A stretch of DNA of 64,000 nucleotides from Siphonodentalium dalli (taxonomy: Eukaryota > Mollusca > Scaphopoda > Gadilida > Siphonodentaliidae): positions 83,292,705 to 83,356,704 of the forward strand of contig CP136067.1 in NCBI GenBank assembly GCA_032622095.1, written 5' to 3'. Below, in pieces: positions 25,525 through 35,965 of the stretch; the first letter of the stretch is position 1, and every line of letters starts with the position of its first letter. Below the pieces are notes generated by a model that ran no database searches, was not told where the DNA came from, and was given only the letters and a program-made list of their open reading frames with translations. The position numbers and the translations under genes were made by a program.

Positions 25525-26600
25525 ATACTTTGGGCGAGATCAAAGCTAAGCAGCCCGAAACCGGTTAACAGCTGTAATAACTGATATCCTGGAGTGAGAG
25601 AAAGTCGGCAGTTTGCTAGCAGAATGTATGAGAGATACAGTTGTTTTTGTGGGTCAGAGAAACGGTGGCATGATTGGAATGTATCAAACATGAAAAAAAC
25701 ATGATAGACAATGGTGAAACAATATATACACAAAATCGTTGATAAAACAACGAAGAACATGATTGTAATAAGATGAAGTGTCAATGGGACATGTATGGGT
25801 ACATGTAGAAAGAGTCCAATCATGTAGAAGGTGAGTAGAAACAAATAAAAGAAATCCGTTTTTTTTTTTTTGGAGTGGGTATTTCATAATGTCATGTGGC
25901 GGTACCGATACTGAAATTGAGATTGGTCGCTACCCCAAAGCCAGGGGGGGGGGGGCAACGACCAAACTCAGCTGTATCGACCCCAGAAGATCGGTTGGGT
26001 ACATATTGCTGCATTTATGCGTAAAACGCCACACTGTCATGTCGCTTACACGAAAGGATGAGGGATTTATACATGTGCGGAAAAGCAGAATAGTTATATA
26101 AACGGGTTGCCATATATTGACTGTTTTATTATTGCCGGCATGTCGTTGATAATTATGTCAGAGGTCACGCCCGTGAAACACGTGCCGTTGGACGGGAAAT
26201 TTTCGACAGACACATGGATCGGTATACATTTCATCCGGTTTCTATTTATTATCATTTATATAATTCCATTGCCAATAGTTTAGATTTGTGCATAAATGGG
26301 ATAGTTTTGTGACATGACAGTGCGTGCAAGATGCTGAACGGGGATCATTCACAGTACCGGTACCTACGGAATTATGGAGTTTTGGCTTCAGTTACTGAAT
26401 TTATAGATGTGACTTTTAGTGCTAAGTACTGTGCCAGCAAGGTTTGTTTTCTCTTTGCTAGAGATAGTGTTATCAATTTTGGCGTGATGAAACGCGTTAC
26501 GTGAGTGTCGAAGACAGTTCGAGCTTGGGGTATTTATATTTCTAATATCTATATGGTGATACTGAAAGAGGCGATGATTTGATGAAATAAATAAATTACA
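25525..26600. other. Region upstream of the LINE, no gene recognised
   Basis: It probably includes the LINE 5' untranslated region next to 25524. On the + strand, 25545-25575 contains AAGCTAAGCAG followed by CCGGTTA, which resembles the internal promoter of 5S rRNA genes, but the match is short. A poly(T) run lies at about 25859-25871 and a 12-G run at 25944-25955. No coding sequence is evident. Confidence 0.35.
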
Positions 26601-28230
26601 GATACATGCAAATCAGCAAGGTTATTTGTCAAAGCATTTTATATAGACATATAGTCATAGTTTGTTTTTTATTTTTTATTTATTTTTTAAATTGTATTTA
26701 TTTTTTAAATTGTATAGCCCATGATTCAGGGACGCGGCCCCGTGAAAAAAGGAGGGTGTATATATACGAGTGGAACGGGGTATCAGACTGGCTATTTTTT
26801 ATTTTATTTATTTATTTATTTTTTTTTATTTTTTTATTTTTTTTAATTGAAATTGGGCATATCAGTGTTAAAGGTGTCATTCCGGATTTGAAGCATTCAG
26901 TTACATAAACATGCCAAATATAATATACTTTTAATTTATTTGGAAATATATTTTGTGATTATGTTTGTTTTTTATTTTGTTTTTGTTTTTTCAATTGGAG
27001 AACAAAATTTGGTGTTACATATAAGCTAAGTTTCATCATGTACACTTGTAAAATGAATTATGTTTATGATCATTTTTTATGATTGTTAAATCTGGATTCA
27101 TGGAAATATGTCCGGAAAGTGAGAGACACCTTTAAGTAAATTGGAAGTACTCATTGCTGATTGGCTTGCAATTAATTGGTACTTTCACACATATTGATGT
27201 GAGATTTTCAGAGTGATAGTTTGTTCCAATTTTTTGTTTTTTTTTGTTTTTGTTTTTGTTTTTGTTTTTGTTTTTCCACGGTTTCGCATTCTGGATGCAG
27301 GAATTTTTGAGTTGGTATATGGTTCTAGGGTTTAATATGTACATTGTTAGTTTGAAATTACCTTTGTAAAACTTAAGGAATTTGCGAGGCCAAACCAAAT
27401 TTAACTTCACTTAGTAAAGTTCTTAATTTGTTTGAAAAAGTCATGTACATGTGTTATTGATTAGGGTATCATGAATTGATTTAACTGAGTGGTGATGAGC
27501 TTTGATTAGAATGAGTTATTTTCAAGTCTGCATTGTTCCATCAAATTAATCAATTGGATTTTCATCATTTTAAATGAATTAAATTGTTACAAAACAAATA
27601 TATATATATATATATAAATATATATTTTTTATTATTATTTTTGTTTTCTTCTATCCATTCTCAAAGTTGATGAAACTCATCACCAGCCAGATTTACCTTT
27701 GCTCCTTTGTCTCATCTGGTCACAGTTTGGACTGAAGATCTGGAGATTGGATTTTGTAAATTTAAAATTGGAAGTATTTTGCAAAATATTTGCTTGATTG
27801 TTGCAATGAAAAGTGGTGGATTGGATGTACCAAAAGGAACCACCAAAATTCTCTTATGTGTTATGCACCTTGTCTCCAGATCTCCCTTCCGATCTGTTTT
27901 TATACATATAAAGTTTTCATGTCCAGCTGAAAATTGGTAAAAATACATATATTCCGTACCTACATGTATGACAAAAAGGTATCCTGGATTCACATTCTAT
28001 GCTGTTAGTTAAGACATAGATTTAGAAATGTATACTCAGAGTCTCAGTACAACTTAAAGATATGTTCAGGGTTCTAGGTCCAATTTGAATCTGTAGATTT
28101 TATATAAAGTATTTACATGTGGTGAATAGGGTAATGACTTTAACAATGGTTGATGAAATAAGTTGAGGATAGGTATATACTATATAGATGTTGCTAATTC
28201 AGCCTGTAATGAAATATAAATAATGAGTTT
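26601..28230. other. AT-rich stretch with simple repeats, no gene recognised
   Basis: It contains TTTAT-rich tracts at about 26665-26850, a (GTTTTT)n array at about 27236-27275 and (TA)n at 27598-27622. Small open frames show no domain. Confidence 0.45.
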
Positions 28231-28234
28231 AGCA

Positions 28235-29255
28235 AATTTGAATCAAGTAACTTGGTTATAGGTAGTTAGCTGCTACTAATTTGGGCCTTGTGGCCCTGAA
28301 CACATATTTAATGCCTTGGCATGTGAACCAAGTAACTTGAAAATAAATAATTAGCTGTTTCTAATTGAGCCCTGTGGCCCTGAACACATATTTAATGCCT
28401 TATCATGTGAACCAAGTAGCTGGACTATAGGTAGTTAGCTGTTGCTAATTTGGGCCTAGTGGCCCTGGACACATATTTAATGCCTTATCATGTGAACCAA
28501 GTAGCTCGACTATAGGTAATTAGCTGTTGCTAATTTGGGCCGTGTGGCCCTGAACACATATTGAATGCCTTATCATGTGAATCAAGTAACTTGACTATAG
28601 ATAATTAGCGGTTTCTAAGTGAGCCCTGTGGCACTGAACACATATTTAATACCTTATCATGTGAATCAAGTAACTTGACTATAGATAATTAGCTGTTTCT
28701 AATTGAGCCCTGTGGCCCTGAACACATATTTAATGCCTTATCATGTGAACCAAGTAGCTTGACTATAGATAATTAGCTGTTGCTAATTTGGGCCTTGTGG
28801 CCCTGAACACATATTTAATGCCTTATCATGTGAATCAAGTAACTTGACTATAGATAATTAGCTGTTGCTAATTTGGGCCTTGTGGCCCTGAACACATATT
28901 TAATGCCTTATCATGTGAAATCAAGTAACTTGACAATAGATAATTAGCTGTTTCTAATTGAGCCCTGTGGCCCTGAACACATATTTAATGCCTTATCATG
29001 TGAACCAAGTAGCTTGACTATAGATAGTTAGCTGTTGCTAATTTGGGCCTTGTGGCCCTGAACACATATTTAGTGCCTTATCATGTGAATCAAGTAACTT
29101 GACTATAGGTAATTAGCTGTTTCTAATTGAGCCTTGTGGCCCTGAACACATATATATTTAATGCCTTATCATGTGAATCAAGTAACTTGTCTATTGGTAA
29201 TTAGCTGTTGCTACATGTAGTTGAGCCTTGTGGCCCTGAACACATAGTTAATGTC
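28235..29255. repeat. 85-bp tandem array, about 12 copies
   Basis: Each unit carries GGCCCTGAACACATATTTAA, CTTATCATGTGAA, CAAGTA.CTTGACTATAG and TTAGCTGTTGCTAATTTG. Units alternate between a GCTAATTTGGGCC version and a TCTAATTGAGCCC version, so a dimeric higher-order pattern may exist. The array lies inside the hAT element. Confidence 0.93.
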
Positions 29256-29628
29256 TTTCTTGTGGCATATCAATACAAATTGTTTTTGGTCCATCAAAGA
29301 CTGAGACTCTGTTTCAGTAAACAAGTTTAAAAATAGTCTTTGATTTAATTCATTCCATTGTTTTATCTCAATTAGAATAATAGTGAGGCCCTCTGTCCTG
29401 GACGGGTATTTATTCTGGTGCAGTTTTCAAGGATTAACCATTTCATGTAATGAACTGCACTGGTGTAGATTTAAAGATCATTCTTCCATTCATGCGAGTC
29501 CCTTCCCCACAGGGAGCCCCGCACTCACTCGAGAAAGCACCGGCTTGCAAGGTCAGAGTAAATATTGATTGTCCAATGAATTATTGCATATATGACCCTC
29601 AAGACAAGGCATCAGAAAAAGTTTTTTT

Positions 29629-29654
29629 GGGGGGGGGGGGGGGGTGAAATTCAA

Positions 29655-29689
<35 letters not shown>
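29629..29689. repeat. Poly(G) run followed by poly(A) run
   Basis: There are 16 G at 29629-29644 and about 34 A at 29656-29689. The poly(A) could be a retroelement tail on the + strand, but no element body to its left is recognised. Confidence 0.8.
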
Positions 29690-29691
<2 letters not shown>

Positions 29692-29699
29692 CAAAAGTC

Positions 29700-30685
29700 T
29701 CCAAGTTGAGTGACAGTTGAGTCATCAAACGAGTGACAGTTGAGTCATCAAACAGAGGACCACACCAATCCTAATATAGACATTCATGTTACATGTGATG
29801 TTATAAATTTTAAGGCATATTATATAATCATTTGAATAAACATTTGTATAAACATTTGTGGTGGTAACATAGCAAAGATTGTTATATATTAGGACTTGTT
29901 GTCAGTTTTTTAAACAATCTGTTTAAAAGGATGGGAAGGGGAGATAGTTGGTGGTTTATTTGGAGAAGCTTCATATTGCCAGTGAATGTTTGGGCTCTGC
30001 TCAAACTTTTGGTTCTTTTACAAGCATTTTCAGGAAAAGCAGCACAACTATGGGAGCTTTGCCACTCTTTAATATTTCATATAAAGTTTTTCACAGATGG
30101 GCATATCATGGGGTGAAAATATTTAGAATGAGCATTCTCCCGCGCATGCGATTAATAGAATGATAGATAGTAAGATTTTTTCAAATTGGGTTTTTTTGTT
30201 TGTTTTTTTTTATTGGGTCTACATATAGTGCCTGTATACATGTATGACTCTTGCCAGTTACCACCACCTGTTTACATTTGGAATAAATTCATTTAATTGT
30301 GACAGCTCTATAGTATATACATATGCAGATACTCTGCGTGAATTCAAATAATAAAGAAAATTCATTTTTATTATTCGCTCATGATAATTTGTGAGCAATT
30401 CAGCTTTCATATTACTTGAGGGGGGGGGGGGGGGGGTATCAGTTATCTGTTGTGCTTATCATGTTGATTTTTTAGTTATGAGTAACTGATTAAATAATAA
30501 TTATATTATACAAGACATTTAGATGCGGGGTATATATGATGATTGGCTTGGTCGTAATAAAATTATATTAGAACTATGATTTTGGGGACTTTTAACTAGC
30601 GAACTAAACAGATACTGATTTCAGCAATAAGGTACATGTATTTGAATGGTGAGACTTTTATACGTTTGAGATCACAAGGTCGCTT
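29700..30685. other. Non-coding stretch inside hAT element
   Basis: A 20-bp direct repeat (GAGTGACAGTTGAGTCATCA) occurs twice at 29709-29752. A run of about 17 G lies at 30420-30436. Short open frames near 29931-30163 look spurious. Confidence 0.4.
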
Positions 30686-30689
30686 CTTG

Positions 30690-31070
30690 GTTTCAGATAT
30701 TACATTGCAAGATTGAAGTGACGGGGGGAGGGGGGGGGTGGCTACATAAAGAAAATATATATATATCTATATTTGCAACTGGGTTACTCAAGGTTTATAA
30801 AATATGAACGTATACATTTTCATCCCAAGTTTTTTTCAGGGATATTTCAATGTTACATTGTATGAATGAAGGGAGGGGGGGGGGGTGACGGCATAAATTA
30901 TTTTATCTATATTTGCAAATGGATTACTCAAAGTTTATGAGATGTGAACGTATACATTTACATTTCAAGTTTTATTAAAATATCACATTGCAAGAGTGAA
31001 GTGGTGGGAGGGGGGGGGGGGGGGGTGGCCGCATAATTTTTGTCTATATTAGCAATTGTGTTGTTTAAAG
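30690..31070. repeat. ~145-bp tandem repeat with G tracts, three copies
   Basis: Each unit has TTGCAAGATTGAAGTG (or a variant), a long G run (about 30723, 30871, 31010), then TCTATATTTGCAA, a TACTCAA..TTTAT block and GTGAACGTATACATTT. The last copy merges into the next array. Confidence 0.85.
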
Positions 31071-31079
31071 TTTATAAAA

Positions 31080-31600
31080 TGTGAACTTGTACATATAGTA
31101 GAGTACCTAGAATTGGCAATTTTATGAGATATTAGTTCAGATTTATGAGATATGGTTTTATACATTTAGTAAAGTACCTGGAATTGGTAATTTATGAAGT
31201 ATTAGTTCAATATTTACTTCAGAAATTATGAAATGTGAGCTTATACATTTAGAAAAGTACCTAGAATTGACAATTTTATGAGATAATAGTTCAGATTTAT
31301 GAAATATGGTTTTATACATTTAGTGAAGTACCTGGAATGGGTAATTTATGAAATATTAGATCAATATTTAATTAAAAATTTATGAAATGTGAGCTTATAC
31401 ATTTAATAGAGTACCTAGAATTGACAATTTTATGAGATATTAGTTCAGATTTATGAAATATGTTTTTATACATTTAGTAAAGTACCTGAAATGGATAATT
31501 TATGAAATATTAGTTCAATATTTACTTCAAAATTTATTAAATGTGAACTTATACATTTAGTAGAGTACCTAGAATTTGTGGTAAGCATTTTTGACAGTCA
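31080..31600. repeat. ~78-bp tandem repeat (156-bp dimers), about seven half-units
   Basis: TACATTTAGTAAAGTACCT recurs near 31092, 31153, 31234, 31315, 31396, 31468 and 31551. Alternate copies read CCTAGAATT and CCTGGAATG, which implies a dimeric unit. It lies immediately downstream (minus sense) of the ORF1-like gene and could be part of its 3' untranslated region. Confidence 0.8.
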
Positions 31601-31661
31601 GGACCTGCAACAAAAGGGTTACTATAATATACAATATTGTTCATTTGATGAAAAGTCAGAT

Positions 31662-33050
31662 TTAACTAATTGCCTTGGCTTCTCCAATCGACTTTAGTGA
31701 GAGTTTAGTCCCACTTGCACTCTTCTTGTAGAATATTCTTCCATCGAAGGTCCAATAAGAGTCAATTTTGCCATTTTTCTTTAGGTCTGATAGTTCTTTA
31801 ACAATTGCTTGTCGTGATTCAGTTAAGCTCTCAGTTATTATTACCGAACTTCTTCCTTTCAGGCCTTTCTTGTTCATGTATACATCAAATTTGGTTGTCC
31901 AAAGATTGAACCGAACAATAATTTGTACGGTTCTCTTAGATGTACTAGAATGGGCTGTAGGTGGGTTCCCATATCTGTTTGGACGTACACGAATTCCACC
32001 TAGAGGGTGGGCTCTACTAATTTCATTCCTCTTCAGATCTGAATTTAAGAGCTTTAAGTCATTCACAGTCCCTATTATGAGACCAATCCAGTCAAACTTC
32101 TTGAAAGCACTCTGAGTCAGATTATCTGGAATTTCTACATTGTGGAAAACAAGGCAGTTTCGTCGACTGTACTGTTCTGATCCTTCAAAGAGATCATTAG
32201 CATGGCTGATGGCCTTGTTGAATTTAGTGTCAACTAGCTTTTCAATTTCAACCAGATTTGTTCCTTGTGTCTTTTTCTGTATTTCCAGGGTGTTCCCTTG
32301 TACTTTATTTCTCAAATCTTTGTTTTCTTCTTTGAGTTTGTTTACTTCTTCCTTCAAGTATATTATCTCATTTTTTATAACATTTACATCATTTTTTACA
32401 TCTTCTACTTCATGTTTTGTGTCAATCAAGGTTTTCTTGATGGACTCTTCAATGTGTGTATTTAAATTGGTGAACATTTTTGTCATATTAGAAATTTCTT
32501 TACTGATTGAGGAAAACTCTTCTTTGATGGATATTTTAATTTGGTCTTTAATGGATTTGTCTATATGCTCTTCCATGGATTCATCCAGCGTTATCTTTCT
32601 TCTTGTCATTCTATTTGGGGATTCATCATCGTTTCTCTTTCTTACCAGTTTTCGTTGTCTCAGAGATTGGAGACGCTGTGCTGTTACATCTAAATTTTGA
32701 AGAAAAGATGATGGAGATCCAATTGGAGAGTTTACTGGTGTGAAAATTGGAGTGCTAGTTTGGCTCAGGGGAAGATATGTTTCATCTGCCACACTGTTAA
32801 TAACCTCCATTATAGTGTCCTGTGTTTGGTCATTTTGTTCTTCAACTATTAATTTGGGACTGTCACAATCAGGATCAGTATTGTCATTTTGTGGCACATC
32901 TGCAGTTTCTTTGTTTGTACATGTAGGTAATGAATTTGATACCTGGATCATGCTGTTTTCCTCTTCTTCTGTGGTCATGTTGTCGGAAGACGAAACTTTA
33001 CATTCAGAACCAGATTTATAGCTTTCGCTTGTGTCACCAACGTCCGCCAT
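31662..33050 (-). CDS. ORF1-like protein of a LINE (coiled coil plus nucleic-acid-binding region), intact
   Basis: A single frame of 462 residues. The first ~120 residues are acidic, Ser/Thr-rich and probably disordered. Residues ~130-160 are basic. About 165-285 is a Lys/Glu-rich coiled coil. From about 285 on, an SRRNCLVFHNVEIPDN segment and a compact C-terminal region (VQIIVRFNLWTTKFDVY, then a run of helices ending YWTFDGRIFYKK) fit the RRM-like plus C-terminal domains of LINE ORF1 proteins, which coat element RNA. No reverse transcriptase follows on the same strand for 6 kb. It may be an ORF1-only derivative or belong to an element split by other insertions. The frame is open and has no obvious damage. 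Confidence 0.75.
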   Translation of the reverse strand: MADVGDTSESYKSGSECKVSSSDNMTTEEEENSMIQVSNSLPTCTNKETADVPQNDNTDPDCDSPKLIVEEQNDQTQDTIMEVINSVADETYLPLSQTSTPIFTPVNSPIGSPSSFLQNLDVTAQRLQSLRQRKLVRKRNDDESPNRMTRRKITLDESMEEHIDKSIKDQIKISIKEEFSSISKEISNMTKMFTNLNTHIEESIKKTLIDTKHEVEDVKNDVNVIKNEIIYLKEEVNKLKEENKDLRNKVQGNTLEIQKKTQGTNLVEIEKLVDTKFNKAISHANDLFEGSEQYSRRNCLVFHNVEIPDNLTQSAFKKFDWIGLIIGTVNDLKLLNSDLKRNEISRAHPLGGIRVRPNRYGNPPTAHSSTSKRTVQIIVRFNLWTTKFDVYMNKKGLKGRSSVIITESLTESRQAIVKELSDLKKNGKIDSYWTFDGRIFYKKSASGTKLSLKSIGEAKAIS

Positions 33051-33717
33051 TTTGTTACTATTTTTAGAAAATAAATTAGTAGCTCTGTTTAAAGTCTTTA
33101 AATCATCATTTGCTAGCTGATATTTAGCTTTGTACTAACATTCGTCGATTATTCTGACATTAATATATTACTGTGCACGATTATTTCATTTTGAAGCCGC
33201 TCCTATTCTCCAATAAAACGGAAAATTCTTCACCGAAATTTACTCTGTTCTTCTCGGTTCCGCCATTTTGTTTTCCATACATGATTACACGGCTTGTTGA
33301 GGGGGGGGGGGTCGCATCGGGGGACACGAGCCTCTACCGGGGCATACCACACAGTATGTAGTTTCATGGATACATGTTCTAAATTAAAACTTCAAAGATG
33401 GAGTCATGAAACCCTCTCACTATAGAAGTCACACAATGTTTCATGGATACATGTTCTAAATTAAAACTTCAAAGATGGAGTCATGAAACCCTCTCACTAT
33501 AGAAGTCACACAATGTTTTGATAGTCTAAATGTGGTTTGATTTAAAACAACTCACAAGTTGTGGGTCACAATAGAATTAATATGAACAATGTTTTGATAG
33601 CCCCCCCCCCCCCCATAATGAGATGGTCTCATCATTTGTTGTTACAAGTTTGTATATAACTGCATCACTGACTATCAAGCAATCGTTATCTCTTTGCCTC
33701 TATTAGAGTCATTAGCG
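33051..33717. other. Region between the ORF1-like gene and the hAT transposase remnant
   Basis: It holds an 11-G run at 33301-33311 and a perfect 77-bp tandem duplication (33361-33437 and 33438-33514) starting GTTTCATGGATACATG. A 14-C run lies at 33601-33614. The right end should include the transposase promoter, but no motif stands out. Confidence 0.6.
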
Positions 33718-35449
33718 ATGCCTTCTCAAAGTTTTTCATTCATGAGGCAACATTTTACCTTGCCCAATGATATTTCTGACAAATTCAAAGCTACATGTAA
33801 ACATTGGCCAACACTGATTTCGGGTTCAGCAAAAGCAACTTCAAATTTCATCACACATCTAAAGGTAAGTCATGTTGAATTTTATTTTATATTATTTATA
33901 TATGTTATTGTTATTATTATATGTATATGTTTTAATACACCTACAATAATGTGTATATCATCATGACAATATGTACATAATTTGCTGAGTAATACTTTCA
34001 CTAGTAACCGTGTTAGTAAACCCCCTGGAATCGGATGACTCAATATTATAAGGCCTTCCGTCGCTCGTTGAACTGGAACTAAAAGGCCCAACATTAAGCT
34101 CAGTATTATGACAGTCACTCACGATCTCGCGATTGATTTTGTGCACTGGCTGCAAATAACTTGGATAAAAATATTCAGCCGACGGATCTAATTGCCGACA
34201 TTTAAGATGACCTAGTCATTTTTTAAGCATGTCGGGGCATGCCGAAGACGATTCAGGATGGGAAACTTTCTCTTTCCGTTGACGATAACAAGTAGCGCAA
34301 AAATGTTCAACCATTCTAGCTTGCCCACGAATTTCAATCTGATGTGGAGCGGATTGAAAACACCGATTCCGTTGATACAACGGGCAGTACCACGACATGG
34401 CATTGCCGTTTGAATGTTGACCAGCTGTGACTTTAGGGGAAAAGGTACTTGTAACTTTGGTACGAACATGCCGCGACAAAATTGGCAATTCAATTATACC
34501 AGGGTCATCACTCCACACATTCTTCCCCAACTCAATGCGCCGCAACCAATCGGCATAAAATGTTAAGAGAGCCTTCCACTCATAAATGGTGTAATAATAT
34601 GCCATTTTCTTTAGCAAGGTCATTCGACCAATGCTCTCGACATTCGTAAACTTTGTGCGTTCCCGCATAGAATCTTCAAGAAAGGCCGGATGTCGTCGTG
34701 CATGACGTTATATACTACGCTATAGTCTGCATCTATAAAGTGAGATATGCTCAATGCAGATTCCCTTATCCGCAATTATCCTGTTTGACTAAGTCAAACA
34801 AATACAATTAATACAAGTACATGTATTGGATTTAAAAAAAAAAAAAATTCCTAAACATTATTGTTGTTTCTGAACATTCCCGGAATATATCTTTAAAAGT
34901 AATACATTCATTTTAAAACAATAATTGTTTTATAACATTAATAATAAATGCATTTTGTCTTCATAACAAAACCTAATTTAATCTATTTGTTTTGAGCTTA
35001 ACTGTATTCACCTCCATATCTGGTCAGTGTTGTGCACTTAATCTGTGTTGCTGTCCTAATTATATGACTCCACTGCAGTATTTTATCAATGCGTTAATCC
35101 CCTAACAAAGGCAGCATTAGGTGCACCTGTGGCCTGTTTTACTTCATAATCCTGATTATGTCATTGTGTGTGATTTACAACCCTAGCTGGCTTGATTGTT
35201 TTAATCCCTGCTATTAGTATGTAGGCAAATTATACATAATGATGTATCTTAATGTTAATTATTTTTGTTTCAGCGGAAACATAGGGATCAATATGAGCGC
35301 CCTCTTCATACTGGCGACTTAATTGTACAAACTTTCCTGGGTTAAGCCTGCTAGCTGCAAAGCACCTCTGTGTCCCTGCCTCATCGGCACCCGTTGAGCG
35401 GCTCTTCAGTATTGCAGGCCAGACCCGACAGGTGTCGAATGACAGATGA
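33718..35449 (+). pseudogene. hAT transposase remnant: BED zinc finger joined to dimerisation domain, core deleted
   Basis: Exon 1 (33718-33864, 49 codons) encodes a BED finger: QHFTLPNDISDKFKATCKHW, then a Thr/Ser stretch and ITHLK. A GTAAGT donor follows. The acceptor TTTCAG ends at 35273, and the next exon begins RKHRDQYERPL, completing the His-x4-His half of the finger. The second zinc Cys is replaced by Trp. Within about 10 codons the sequence jumps, out of frame, to the C-terminal hAT dimerisation domain (35303-35446: YWRLNC, then LAAKHLCVPASSAPVERLFS). The DDE catalytic core and the insertion domain are absent, so no active transposase can be made. If translated, the in-frame product would be about 72 residues. 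Confidence 0.82.
33964..34730 (-). pseudogene. Gag-like retroelement fragment antisense in the transposase intron
   Basis: On the minus strand, one frame runs from about 34730 to 33964 with a single in-frame TGA near 34213-34215. Residues in the middle include NGNAMSWYCPLYQRNRCFQS, then H, RGQ, VEHFCATCYRQ and HPESSSACP. This is a Cys/His pattern like the zinc-binding C-terminus of some retroelement gag proteins. The family is unclear; a DIRS-like or other tyrosine-recombinase element is one guess. It probably represents an insertion into the intron between the two transposase exons. Confidence 0.45.
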
Positions 35450-35649
35450 CACATTCGAAAGAATGATGATGGTCAGTTGTAACCAGCACATCAAATGAAC
35501 AATTTGTGCTCGACATGTAGTTGTTGTTTTATTGTTTTGTTTACATTGTTTCACTGTGTTACATTAATTTGCTTTTATATTTTATGTATATCAATAAAGT
35601 TCATCAAACACAAATGACTTTCCTCCTTGAAGCTCTTCCGATTTTCATT

Positions 35650-35796
35650 AACCAAAAGTAATTGTAATTGAACCAATGTAATTGTAATTGTAATTAATTA
35701 CATTGCATTTCCAATGTAATTGTAATTGTAATTGACATATTTAAATGTAATTGTAATTGTAATTAATTACATTGCAATGTAATTGACCCAACCCTG
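35650..35796. repeat. hAT right terminal and subterminal repeats
   Basis: The AATTGTAATTGTAATTAATTACA words mirror those at the left end and finish with CCCAACCCTG at 35787-35796. Confidence 0.85.
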
Positions 35797-35804
35797 GCCT
35801 GTAT
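35797..35804. repeat. Target site duplication, right copy
   Basis: GCCTGTAT directly abuts the right terminal inverted repeat and is identical to 21419-21426. Confidence 0.88.
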
Positions 35805-35902
35805 ATTATAATGTATGGTTCGTTTGGCATGTGTTCCTTTGTTTTCAAGTGTAGATATATTACATATGTATCTTTGTGAGCTCTTCGTTAATGGAGGAAG
35901 TA

Positions 35903-35903
35903 A

Positions 35904-35963
<60 letters not shown>
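35903..35963. repeat. (TA)n microsatellite, ~60 bp
   Basis: A pure TA repeat ends directly at the ACTAGAAGGTGACCCGAC head of the next repeat, the same junction seen near 20925. Confidence 0.95.

Positions 35964-35965
<2 letters not shown>

Larger units (their letters stand above)
21427..35796. mobile_element. Giant hAT-superfamily transposon, 14.37 kb, with 8-bp target duplication
   Basis: The left end begins CAGGGTTGGGGTAATT and the right end, on the opposite strand, begins CAGGGTTGGGTCAATT. Both are followed by subterminal arrays of TAATTGTAATTG and TGTAATTAATTACA. The 8 bp immediately outside are identical: GCCTGTAT at 21419-21426 and 35797-35804. CAGGG-type termini and 8-bp duplications are hallmarks of hAT elements. 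Near the right end are remnants of a hAT transposase (BED finger and dimerisation domain). The interior holds a full-length LINE, an ORF1-like gene, tandem arrays and a gag-like fragment. It is probably non-autonomous now, because the transposase core is missing. Whether the contents moved with the element or inserted later cannot be told from this copy. Confidence 0.88.

Noticed and set aside
32140..32700. 186-codon + strand frame
   Set aside because: It is antisense to the ORF1-like gene and is explained by that gene's Lys/Glu-rich coiled-coil codons.
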